Source: an uncultured Veillonella sp.
GTDB taxonomy: Bacteria; Bacillota; Negativicutes; Veillonellales; Veillonellaceae
Reading direction: 5' to 3'
NCBI GenBank assembly: GCA_934202095.1
Contig: CAKPXN010000001.1
Coordinates: forward strand, 81,336 to 145,335
DNA length: 64,000 nt
Both the position numbers and the translations under genes were made by a program. The notes beneath the pieces are model-generated. The model was not told the origin of the DNA. It searched no databases and saw nothing but the letters and a program-made list of their open reading frames with translations. Numbering within the stretch: position 1 is the stretch's first letter; the number at the start of each line of letters is the position of its first letter. Of this stretch, positions 35,666 to 43,592 are shown piece by piece.

Positions 35666-36460
35666 TTATAGATTGGACATAAATTGTTCTTCAAAGGACG
35701 TCAATATGCCTAGCAGTTTAGTATCTAAAAATGATAGAGCCTGTTTTCTAATACCCGTTGGAATACCATAATATGCCTGTGCTACACCCCCACAAATTGC
35801 AGCAACAGTATCACTGTCACCACCTATTGAGATGGCATTGCGAATAGCATCTTCAAAATCAGTGGATTCAAAGAAGGCTTGCAATGCTTGTGGGACTGTT
35901 CCTTGACAACTTTCATTGAATCTATATGTATCTCTGATCTCGTCCAATGTGAAATCCATAGTGTAATAATGCTCATTAATATATTCTCTGATTTCTTGTA
36001 TATCTTTACCAGTTTTAGCTAAGTACACAGCAACGGCTGTCGCTTCTGCACCTTTCATACCTTCTGGATGGTTATGAGTGACCTCAGTAACTAATTTAGA
36101 AAGAAGCTTTGCTTCGTCCAAATTATGTGCCGCAAATCCAGCAGCACTAACTCTCATAGCAGACCCATTACCATAACTATTATATGGCTTTGGGTTCTCC
36201 GCAAAAATCCATCTATAGAACCGATCGCCATATCCATAACCCGGATAGCATCTCCCAATCGTCTGCATACACTCCACGGCATTTTTAGAAAGTTCTCTGT
36301 AATCTGGTTGGCTCATAAGAATGGCCTTTGCTACAGCAAGTGTCATCATACTATCATCAGTTAACACACATTGATCTGTAAAGAAATCAAAGTCCTTCCG
36401 TCTAATATTATTAAATTCGAATCGTGAACCAACTATATCACCAATGATTGCTCCTAACAT
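35666..36460 (-). CDS. ADP-ribosylglycohydrolase (DraG/ARH family)
   Basis: This is a 264-residue all-helical ARH-fold enzyme. It has MLGAIIGDIVGSRFEF at the N-terminus, LTDDSMMTLAVAKAIL (first Mg2+ site), NGSAMRVSAAGFAAHN and ISIGGDSDTVAAICGGVAQA (second metal site), all intact. It would remove ADP-ribose from proteins, nucleic acids or small molecules. Such domains also act as immunity to ADP-ribosylating toxins. AGGAGG precedes the ATG. It lies 12 nt after the DUF262/HNH gene, so the two are probably co-transcribed. A SirTM/macrodomain pair lies about 8 kb away. Confidence 0.9.
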   Translation of the reverse strand: MLGAIIGDIVGSRFEFNNIRRKDFDFFTDQCVLTDDSMMTLAVAKAILMSQPDYRELSKNAVECMQTIGRCYPGYGYGDRFYRWIFAENPKPYNSYGNGSAMRVSAAGFAAHNLDEAKLLSKLVTEVTHNHPEGMKGAEATAVAVYLAKTGKDIQEIREYINEHYYTMDFTLDEIRDTYRFNESCQGTVPQALQAFFESTDFEDAIRNAISIGGDSDTVAAICGGVAQAYYGIPTGIRKQALSFLDTKLLGILTSFEEQFMSNL

Positions 36461-36472
36461 ATTACTTTCCTC

Positions 36473-38266
36473 CTATATCCACCCTTTTCGTTTATACTCT
36501 TCGATTTTCTCTAAATCAGAATCTGTTGGCTGAGTTTCTTTAGTAGAGTCTATAGAAATATTATTATATGTATCACTCCATTGTCTTAAAATATTTTTCA
36601 CAGAATCTAATATACGAATATTTCTTGTCATGATTGAATCTAAATTCCATTCATCAATTTCTAATGTTCCTAATTTCTTAGTAATTGAAATATTCGATGA
36701 TAAATACTCTTTTTTCTTTTTACCAAAATAACCATTTCCAGCGATAATATTAAGTTTCTTTTCAAAAGGAACTTTATTTCCTATGTATTCAATCTTTTCT
36801 TTAATAGTTATTTCTGATACATCTGTGAAGTAATTATCTTGCCATTTTTGCGGAAAAATATGTTCAATTTCCCAATTATCTGGTAAAAGGGTATCTTGTT
36901 CTTGATAGGCAAGAATTTTTAGTAACATCCGTACAAGATTTCTATGTGGATTTTGAATATGATTTTCAAGAATAGCCATATCAATTTCTTTAAAACTGAA
37001 TATAGGCTTATCAGATTTAACAATTTCAGCATTAAGCTTTAAAATATCTGTCTTAACTGCATTAACAGTTGGAGATATTAAATACTTTGTGAATAGTTCC
37101 AAAAGTAATTTATTTAAAAATGCTGTAAATTTAACTTCAAAATCCTCTTTGTTTCTATGACAGATATAATAAATTACAACAGGATACTTCCAAAACTCAT
37201 TTGGATATGATGATAGGGTATCTAAGGATTGCTTAATTTTATTATTCTTAGACCATGCTTCCCCATCAATCTCCTGACCTTTATTAATTACCCTCCATAA
37301 ATTTAAAATTATACAAAGATTATCCATTAAATCTACTTCAAATAATCGTTTAAACTTTTCATTAGCATAATATTTTCTTATACCAGGAGTAGTAGTCTTT
37401 ATATCCTTTTCTAAAGCACGTAAATAGAACATATAATAATAAAATAGCTGTTGAATACTTTCTTTATTATATGTTGCTTGTTCATCAAGATTCTTCCATC
37501 GTTCAATAAAAAGCTTCTTGTTGTCTACATCAAGTTGATTATAAATCTTAGCCTTGAAAATATCGGCTTCAGATAATGGCAATCCTCTATCATTCAATGT
37601 AGAGAAAATTGTTAATGCAGTATCTTGAGTGTCTGCTGTTATAGGAAGTAAAATAGCTTGATTCAATAATGCATAAATAAATTGATATACCATTAAAGGA
37701 TTCTCTAAAGAATGTTTATCTAATAAACGCTGAAATAATCTGTAATTTTTAGAGTAATTATCTTTAGCATTTTCACTAGTCTCACCAGTTTCAAGTATTG
37801 CTTTAAGAATTTGGTTGCCATCATTATTCATGACACGAGAGGTTAATAAAATATCCGTATAATCAACAACGCCTGTTAGTTTATTAGTTCTCCAGATAGT
37901 AGGTTCTATTTTACTAATGAAATTCTTAGCTTCTGCCGTTCTCTCTGATTCTAAGGTATCAGTTAATCTAGTATATATGGCTCTTAATAGTAAAAACAAA
38001 GAGGTAATACGCTGTTGCCCATCAATAATTTCCTGTTCACCGTCATCATTTTCATAAGAAACAATACTTCCAAGAAAATAAGATCCATTATTCTCTGTTC
38101 CACCAGAACCTGCAGTAAACTCCCACAAATCCTCAAATAGTGTCTCAACTTGCTCATCACTCCAGGCATATGGTCTTTGATATTCTGGAATAACAAAAGG
38201 TTTAAATCTCCCACTTCCTAATAATGTTTCTACACTTTGCTTATTTACTTCTATTGTTGTTGGCAT
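36473..38266 (-). CDS. DUF262/DUF1524 (GmrSD-like) nuclease
   Basis: This is a 597-residue protein. The N-terminal DUF262 domain has FVIPEYQRPYAWSDEQVETL and IIDGQQRITSLFLL, the DGQQR motif that in the GmrS half is linked to NTP hydrolysis. The C-terminal DUF1524 HNH-type domain has WEIEHIFPQKW (His in the EH-x-x-P motif). Single-chain GmrSD-like proteins are modification-dependent or phage-defence nucleases (family knowledge, target unknown here). The frame opens 5 codons earlier, but GGGG is better spaced for the ATG at 38266. It is the first gene of the accessory run on its strand and is AT-rich like its neighbours. Confidence 0.85.
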   Translation of the reverse strand: MPTTIEVNKQSVETLLGSGRFKPFVIPEYQRPYAWSDEQVETLFEDLWEFTAGSGGTENNGSYFLGSIVSYENDDGEQEIIDGQQRITSLFLLLRAIYTRLTDTLESERTAEAKNFISKIEPTIWRTNKLTGVVDYTDILLTSRVMNNDGNQILKAILETGETSENAKDNYSKNYRLFQRLLDKHSLENPLMVYQFIYALLNQAILLPITADTQDTALTIFSTLNDRGLPLSEADIFKAKIYNQLDVDNKKLFIERWKNLDEQATYNKESIQQLFYYYMFYLRALEKDIKTTTPGIRKYYANEKFKRLFEVDLMDNLCIILNLWRVINKGQEIDGEAWSKNNKIKQSLDTLSSYPNEFWKYPVVIYYICHRNKEDFEVKFTAFLNKLLLELFTKYLISPTVNAVKTDILKLNAEIVKSDKPIFSFKEIDMAILENHIQNPHRNLVRMLLKILAYQEQDTLLPDNWEIEHIFPQKWQDNYFTDVSEITIKEKIEYIGNKVPFEKKLNIIAGNGYFGKKKKEYLSSNISITKKLGTLEIDEWNLDSIMTRNIRILDSVKNILRQWSDTYNNISIDSTKETQPTDSDLEKIEEYKRKGWI

Positions 38267-38393
38267 TTCCCATTTCCCCACTACATTTTATAAAAACACT
38301 TATATTTCTATTATATAAGAAACCCTACTCCATGAAAATCTATTTACGAATAAACTTACCGAATAATCTTCATTTAGAAAAATCATATAAATT

Positions 38394-38433
38394 TAAAAGG
38401 TGCAACTGTTGCAATTAACAGTCGCACCCTTTA
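38394..38433 (-). terminator. Terminator downstream of the autotransporter gene
   Basis: Stem AAAGG-GTGC...ACTGTT with AACAGT...GCAC-CCTTT around a short loop, with T-rich sequence after it on the minus strand. Together with the fragment at 38479-38625 it fills the 390-nt stretch between the DUF262 and autotransporter genes. Nothing else is seen there. Confidence 0.7.
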
Positions 38434-38478
38434 GGTTCCTATATAGAAGTTTTGTTAAGGTATATATGTTTATATCTC

Positions 38479-38625
38479 TTAGAACATTGCATGAGCAAGG
38501 AAGTAGCCTACCACACAGCTTGTGAATACGTCAATACAACCAGGTATGAAGGAGAGAATAATAAGTGGTTCAACACCTACACTTAAGCAGGCTAAGAGAA
38601 CAATAAATCTTAATAAAAATACTAG
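38479..38625 (-). pseudogene. C-terminal fragment of a membrane protein
   Basis: Between the autotransporter stop and its terminator is an open stretch of 48 codons with no ATG, GTG or TTG at its beginning and no ribosome-binding site. It encodes a hydrophobic sequence including LLRFIVLLACLSVGVEPLII and FTSCVVGYFLAHAMF, then a stop. This looks like the last one or two membrane helices of a protein whose 5' part has been lost, with the break right at the autotransporter 3' end. I do not recognise the parent family. Confidence 0.5.
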
Positions 38626-38655
38626 TTATTCCATTCTGATTTATTAGATTGTGTT

Positions 38656-40236
38656 TCACTTTTTAGATTTTTCTAGTTCTTGAATACGTTTTTCTAATTG
38701 AGCGATTCTTTCATCCGTAGATGTTGTATTTGGTTTTGATTCTGAACCTACTTTAAAACTAAGTCCACCATTAAATCCTTGATTACCATTGCCTACTACA
38801 GTACCTACATTGAATTGCACATTGCGACTTGGGCGATAGAAAGCACCTAATGCAGTAGCTGTTTTTCCATGATAATGACCAAATCCTACGGCTACACCCA
38901 ATCCAGTTTCTCCTTCTGAGAAATTAGGTTGTAACGCAGCCAATGCATAGCTAGATGCTGTTGCTTTATTAACCGTAGTTTCTAAATTTGTACCAACAGA
39001 TTGGACTTGGCTTATAGCAGATTCTAATTGGCCTACAGTTGCTGCATCATGTGCATCAACACCATCGGCTACTTTCACTAAACGATTATATTTAGCATCT
39101 GAGTATGTAGTAGGTGTAACGGTTGGCTCTTTATCATAATCTGGAACCGTCTTCTTATAACCTAAATGTGTAGTCACTTCTTTATCTGGGTATTTTACTG
39201 TATAACCAGAAATATCACCCGCATCATGACCAAATGCAATGGTTCCTTCTTCGGTAGCTACGCTTTCATAACCGATTGCAGTGCCATATTTAACAGTAGT
39301 ACCGGCCTTATGTCCCAATGCCAAACTATTCTCCGCCTTAGCGCCTGTAAAACCACCACCTACGGAAGTAGAAGCAAGGCCAATGGTCATACCATTAGAG
39401 CCCCCCACAACTGTACTACCATTTCCTACAGTCATAGCATCACGAGACCCAACAATTGTACTATATTCACCATTGGCAATGTTTTTATGGGTTACAAATT
39501 TGCGACCTGTAAATTCACGACCGCCACCGCCAAGAATGGAGGCTCCAGTGCCTACAGCTTCATTTTTACTCCCCCCAAATACGGAGGACCACATACCAAC
39601 ACCAGTATTCCCTAAACCACCTGCAAGTGTACTCCCTTTACCATCTGCATTGTTTTGAGAGCCGCCAATAACAGAACCAATTTCACCAGCTGCATTATTG
39701 CCACGACCACCAGCTATAGAGCTATGCAAACCATACGTACCATTAGAATTACCACCTGAAATAGATGAGGACTCGCCATACGCAATATTATCTTCTCCAC
39801 CGCTGATTGTGGCATAATTGCCTACTAGGGTTCCTACGGCTTCAATCTGATTTTTCGTACCACCAAGGATGGCACCATTTTGTATTTCTTCGTGAACAAT
39901 ATTTTGAAAGCCCCCTACAATAGCAGTATAAGGCCCTTCGGCCATATTTTTCGTTCCCCCAAGGACAGCACTATTTTCCCCTTCTGCAAGATTAGGGGCT
40001 TTATCCTTACCGCCACTTACAACAACACTACCATCACCTAATGCCTGATTACCAGTCGTATAACCACCAATTACTTGACCGGCTGCATTTGCACTAGATG
40101 TGCTTAATACCATAACCGTCCCTAACGTTAATGCAAATACACAAGTAGTTACTGCGGTACTAAGGCGCTTTACTTTCTTAGGATTATAATTGGGGAAATT
40201 CATCTTACCAGTTAACATCATTTGTACTTTATTCAT
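38656..40236 (-). CDS. Trimeric autotransporter adhesin (YadA/Hia type) with C-terminal coiled-coil tail
   Basis: This is a 526-residue protein. It has an extended signal peptide (long basic N-region, core near 28-50, cleavage near ANAA), then a head of about 15-residue YadA-like repeats with SxxGG and GxxN turns (e.g. NSAVLGGTKN, SSIAGGRGNNAAG) over about 55-300. A neck follows (VKVADGVDAHDAATVGQLES), then a short stalk and the YadA anchor barrel ending GFNGGLSFKVG near residue 497. Normally the chain ends there, but here 29 more residues follow, with a heptad-like ERIAQLEKRIQELEKSKK. It would be a surface adhesin. It is divergent from a TonB receptor gene. Confidence 0.9.
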   Translation of the reverse strand: MNKVQMMLTGKMNFPNYNPKKVKRLSTAVTTCVFALTLGTVMVLSTSSANAAGQVIGGYTTGNQALGDGSVVVSGGKDKAPNLAEGENSAVLGGTKNMAEGPYTAIVGGFQNIVHEEIQNGAILGGTKNQIEAVGTLVGNYATISGGEDNIAYGESSSISGGNSNGTYGLHSSIAGGRGNNAAGEIGSVIGGSQNNADGKGSTLAGGLGNTGVGMWSSVFGGSKNEAVGTGASILGGGGREFTGRKFVTHKNIANGEYSTIVGSRDAMTVGNGSTVVGGSNGMTIGLASTSVGGGFTGAKAENSLALGHKAGTTVKYGTAIGYESVATEEGTIAFGHDAGDISGYTVKYPDKEVTTHLGYKKTVPDYDKEPTVTPTTYSDAKYNRLVKVADGVDAHDAATVGQLESAISQVQSVGTNLETTVNKATASSYALAALQPNFSEGETGLGVAVGFGHYHGKTATALGAFYRPSRNVQFNVGTVVGNGNQGFNGGLSFKVGSESKPNTTSTDERIAQLEKRIQELEKSKK

Positions 40237-40400
40237 TTTCTCTGCTCTCTCTTATCTCTCTATGAATATATAAAACTACTTACAAAAAATATTTACAAAA
40301 TTAACTCCTTTCTTGAAATACACAATACACAGATCACTTTCTAAATAATTTTTATTCAGAAAAAACTATAATATAAATTAATTATAAATTAATTTCACTT

Positions 40401-40472
40401 TTTATATAATTATTATTACTTATAATCATATAACTAGTATTCATAACGATTTGCTCTTTCTAATGCTATACT
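40401..40472 (+). promoter_or_regulatory. TonB-receptor promoter with possible Fur-like site
   Basis: An extended -10 element TGC-TATACT lies at 40464-40472, about 50 nt before the receptor start. Just upstream (40401-40435) is AT-rich sequence with TATAAT-rich inverted halves (TTATAAT-C-ATATAAC) that partly fit the 7-1-7 Fur palindrome. Iron control of a TonB receptor is common, but this match is weak. The rest of 40237-40520 holds no gene. Confidence 0.4.
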
Positions 40473-40520
40473 AAAAACAATGTATGTTAATTAATTTTAT
40501 TAGTGTAGAGGATCATACAT

Positions 40521-42800
40521 ATGAAAGAATGTAAAATAAAGAAAATAGTAACTGGTTATAAATGCACCAGTACCAAAACAATCATGTTATTTTCCATGAT
40601 TTTAACGGCTATGAGCGCATCCATTGTATATGCAGCAGATAGTAATGTGGCCGATGAACCTAAAGCATCTCATACCATTACTGTAACTGCTACTAGAACT
40701 ATGGAGGATATCGTAAAAACGCCAAGTGCTGTATCTGTTGTAACAGACAAAGATATTGAAGCACGAAGAGTTGATACGGTAACAGATGCTCTACAAATGT
40801 TACCTGGCGTGTATAAAAGCCAAAAAGCAAATGGTGGATTACAAATCCGAGGATTTGATTCTACAGATACATTGGTATTACTTGATGGCGTACCAATGAA
40901 CAATACTTTTAATAATGGTGTTGATTGGGAAGCTATACCAGTGCATTCTATTGAAAGAATCGAATTAGTACGTGGTCCTAGCTCCTCTTTATATGGTGGC
41001 AAAGGTGTTGCCGGTGTTATCAACATTCAAACGAAACAACAACAGCCAAAGAAATCTGGTAAAGCTATCCATTGGCATGGGCAAGTTGGATATGGATCAC
41101 ATGGCACGCTTAATAATGAACTAGGATTTGATGCACAAGTATCTAATCGCATTACTGTGGGTATGTCTGCAGAACAAAGAAAAACTGATGGATATCCAGG
41201 TTTCTTTATTACCGGTAGAGCTGCCAACATAAGACCGTCTACGGTAACAGTTACACCTGACAATCCAGTTCCACAAACAAAAGACGGTTCCTATCTATTG
41301 GGTAGTCGTGGTGATAAATCATATAACAATAAGAATCTATCTGCTTATGTAACAATGAAACTCCGTGATAGAGAGTCATTAACCTATTCCTATCTATACA
41401 CAAAAAATAGATATGCCTACGAGAATCCAATGAGCACCATCACCGTAAATGGTGTACCTGTATTCTCTGGAAATGTGAAAATTAATAATCAAAAATATGT
41501 AGCACTTAGAACGAGCAGATATTTAGGCTATGATGGATTAAAAGAATATCATGCTCATAACCTACAATATAAAAACGATAAAAATAAGCTACAAGTTACG
41601 TTCAACATATTAGATCGTAAAAAAGATGGTTTCTCTAGCCCTAATAATCCGAATACACCTAACTACAGCGGTCCTGGGGATGATTCATTCTACCCTGGAA
41701 AAACAATTAATTTTGATGCACAAAAAGTATGGGATCGTATGGGTAAACACAGTGTTGTTGCTGGCATTAACTGGAAAAAAGAAAGCTTTGAGCAAAAACG
41801 ACGGGAATTAACGAATTGGAGAAATCATTCTTCCTTTGATTCGACCACATATCCTGGTGGATTATATGAAATCAACAAAGGTGCAACGAAAAATTTAGCT
41901 CTATTCGTACAGGATACGTACCGTCCTAATTTTAATTGGGCCATTTATACAGGACTTCGCATAGATCGATTTAAAAAATTTGATGGTCAATATGTTACCT
42001 ATGATACTACAAATAATAAATACGACACCGTAAATCATGGTGAAGGCAGCTATACTGAATGGAGTCCAAAATTAGCAATTGAACATTATGTAACCGATTC
42101 CCTAAATGTATATGCTTCATATGGTCACTCCTTTAACCCACCTCCACTAAGCCAAGTATATCGTTACACTGATGTGGTACGAGCGAATCCAAACCTTGAC
42201 CCAGAACGTTCAGATACATTTGAAATTGGTTTGAAAAAAGAATGGGGTACAAAAATGGCATTGAATCTATCCGGTTTCTATGTGAAAACAAAAGATAAGG
42301 TTAAATATGTAACACATTATGATAGTAATGGTGATGTGGATTATAAAATGTATGAAAATGTCGATCAAGAAACACGTCGCGGCGTGGAATTAGAACTTCA
42401 TCATCAATTATCTTCTAAATGGTCTGTATTTGGAAACTATACATGGCAAATGGGGCGTATAAAACACAAAGATTTACCTAATACAAATGCGAGCGGATAT
42501 GAAGAAATCAATTATGATATACCTAAACACATATTCCATGCTGGTCTTGAATATACCAATGGCAAATGGAATGCCCTTTGGGATGCTCAATATGTAAGTC
42601 GTCGACAGTCAGTAGATGAAATTACTGGTCAATACGGTTCTGCAGATAGCTACTTTATCTCCAATGTAGCAATGAATTACAAGTTCTCCAAAGAGGCGAC
42701 ATTGCAACTAGGTATTCAAAATGTATTTAATCGTGTTTTCTACGATGATGAAGCTACCGCAGGTCGTACATATTCTGCAAGTATGAAGTTTAAATTCTAA
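40521..42800 (+). CDS. TonB-dependent outer-membrane receptor
   Basis: This is a 759-residue receptor. A signal peptide (cleavage near YAA, about residue 40) is followed by a TonB box-like HTITVTATR. The plug domain has TPSAVSVVTDKDIEARRVDT, LQMLPGVYKSQ, GGLQIRGFDSTDTLVLLDGV and IELVRGPSSSLYGGKGVAGV. The 22-strand barrel carries an NPNLDPERSDTFEIGLKKEW motif and ends in Phe (SASMKFKF). It imports a ferric siderophore, haem or similar ligand using TonB/ExbBD energy. The NPNL element resembles haem and catecholate receptors, and the ligand is undecided. AGAGGAT precedes the ATG. No transport partners are adjacent. Confidence 0.92.
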   Translation: MKECKIKKIVTGYKCTSTKTIMLFSMILTAMSASIVYAADSNVADEPKASHTITVTATRTMEDIVKTPSAVSVVTDKDIEARRVDTVTDALQMLPGVYKSQKANGGLQIRGFDSTDTLVLLDGVPMNNTFNNGVDWEAIPVHSIERIELVRGPSSSLYGGKGVAGVINIQTKQQQPKKSGKAIHWHGQVGYGSHGTLNNELGFDAQVSNRITVGMSAEQRKTDGYPGFFITGRAANIRPSTVTVTPDNPVPQTKDGSYLLGSRGDKSYNNKNLSAYVTMKLRDRESLTYSYLYTKNRYAYENPMSTITVNGVPVFSGNVKINNQKYVALRTSRYLGYDGLKEYHAHNLQYKNDKNKLQVTFNILDRKKDGFSSPNNPNTPNYSGPGDDSFYPGKTINFDAQKVWDRMGKHSVVAGINWKKESFEQKRRELTNWRNHSSFDSTTYPGGLYEINKGATKNLALFVQDTYRPNFNWAIYTGLRIDRFKKFDGQYVTYDTTNNKYDTVNHGEGSYTEWSPKLAIEHYVTDSLNVYASYGHSFNPPPLSQVYRYTDVVRANPNLDPERSDTFEIGLKKEWGTKMALNLSGFYVKTKDKVKYVTHYDSNGDVDYKMYENVDQETRRGVELELHHQLSSKWSVFGNYTWQMGRIKHKDLPNTNASGYEEINYDIPKHIFHAGLEYTNGKWNALWDAQYVSRRQSVDEITGQYGSADSYFISNVAMNYKFSKEATLQLGIQNVFNRVFYDDEATAGRTYSASMKFKF

Positions 42801-42887
42801 TAATTATTTATCAATTACTATATAGCTGTTATTTAATTTAACTACAACTACATAAGTTAGTTTTAAATTAAATATGTAAAAACAGAT

Positions 42888-42923
42888 AAAAGCCCATCGC
42901 ATAATACTATGCGATGGGCTCAA
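42888..42923. terminator. Terminator between the TonB receptor and the next minus-strand gene
   Basis: Perfect stem AGCCCATCGCATA/TATGCGATGGGCT with a short loop. The T-run is on the minus strand, so it mainly ends the gene at 42927-43574 and probably also stops the receptor transcript. Confidence 0.85.
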
Positions 42924-42926
42924 TTA

Positions 42927-43574
42927 TTATTTATCTATTTCAATTCCATTAACATATGCAAATTTAATCATAGTGGAGCCATAAAACTCACTCGTATCTA
43001 ATGAAATATTTTCTTTTGGTATTTCTTTCAACTGATTATAAAAGTCAATATATATACTTCTTAACTCAGAATTATTAATTATTTTATTAAAATATTGTTG
43101 AGCTTTATCTTTTCTACCATAATGATAAATATAATATAGTAGATTATAATCGTTTATATCTCCCTCTATAAGTTTTTCAATATTACGTTCTGTATCTTCA
43201 AAATCTTCAAATAGCGGTATTATATATTCCTCACATAACTTGCTAACTTCATCTACAGTATATTGATAGTTAGCACCTGCTAATTGATACCAATGCCATT
43301 CCGTTCTATTTAACAAACGACCTAATTCTCCGCCATATACAAACCCGTTATGAATATTAGCTTTTTCCATAGATTTAGAATAAATTGCAATATGTGGAAC
43401 AAACTCTACGCTATCTGCATAGTTATTTCTATTAGCTTGAAAGTAGATTTCAAAGATAAGGTCTTTATCCTTAGAGGTTTTCTTTAACTTCTGACCTTTA
43501 CTAACTACCTTAAAATCAGGAAATTTACTTGCTATCTCCTGCCAAGCTTTTTCACATAACTCTCTAGGTTTCAA
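42927..43574 (-). CDS. Uncharacterised 215-residue protein
   Basis: This is a soluble protein with an N-terminal helix (KPRELCEKAWQEIASKFPDF), a beta region (LIFEIYFQANRNNYADSVEF followed by VPHIAIYS), a Trp-rich segment (RLLNRTEWHWYQLAG) and a helical C-terminal half. It has no signal peptide and no confident family. The layout (strands followed by a helical tail) resembles some DUF4304-like and immunity-type proteins, but this is a guess. The start is TTG, 13 nt after GAGGAG, an unusually long spacing, so the true start is uncertain. It is AT-rich. It lies upstream of a terminator and just downstream of rlmD. Confidence 0.6.
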   Translation of the reverse strand: MKPRELCEKAWQEIASKFPDFKVVSKGQKLKKTSKDKDLIFEIYFQANRNNYADSVEFVPHIAIYSKSMEKANIHNGFVYGGELGRLLNRTEWHWYQLAGANYQYTVDEVSKLCEEYIIPLFEDFEDTERNIEKLIEGDINDYNLLYYIYHYGRKDKAQQYFNKIINNSELRSIYIDFYNQLKEIPKENISLDTSEFYGSTMIKFAYVNGIEIDK

Positions 43575-43592
43575 GATTGTAAAAGCACTCCT

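Noticed and set aside
38224-38418. Plus-strand open frame over the DUF262 start and the terminator
   Set aside because: It overlaps the real gene and the terminator hairpin, has no ribosome-binding site and encodes low-complexity sequence.
38980-40080. Repeated short units in the autotransporter gene looking like a repeat array
   Set aside because: They are imperfect protein-level head repeats (about 15 residues) in a coding gene, with no identical direct repeats and spacers as in CRISPR.
40401-40435. A firm Fur box call for the TonB receptor
   Set aside because: The matches are partial and the whole region is AT-rich, so it is listed only as a weak possibility.
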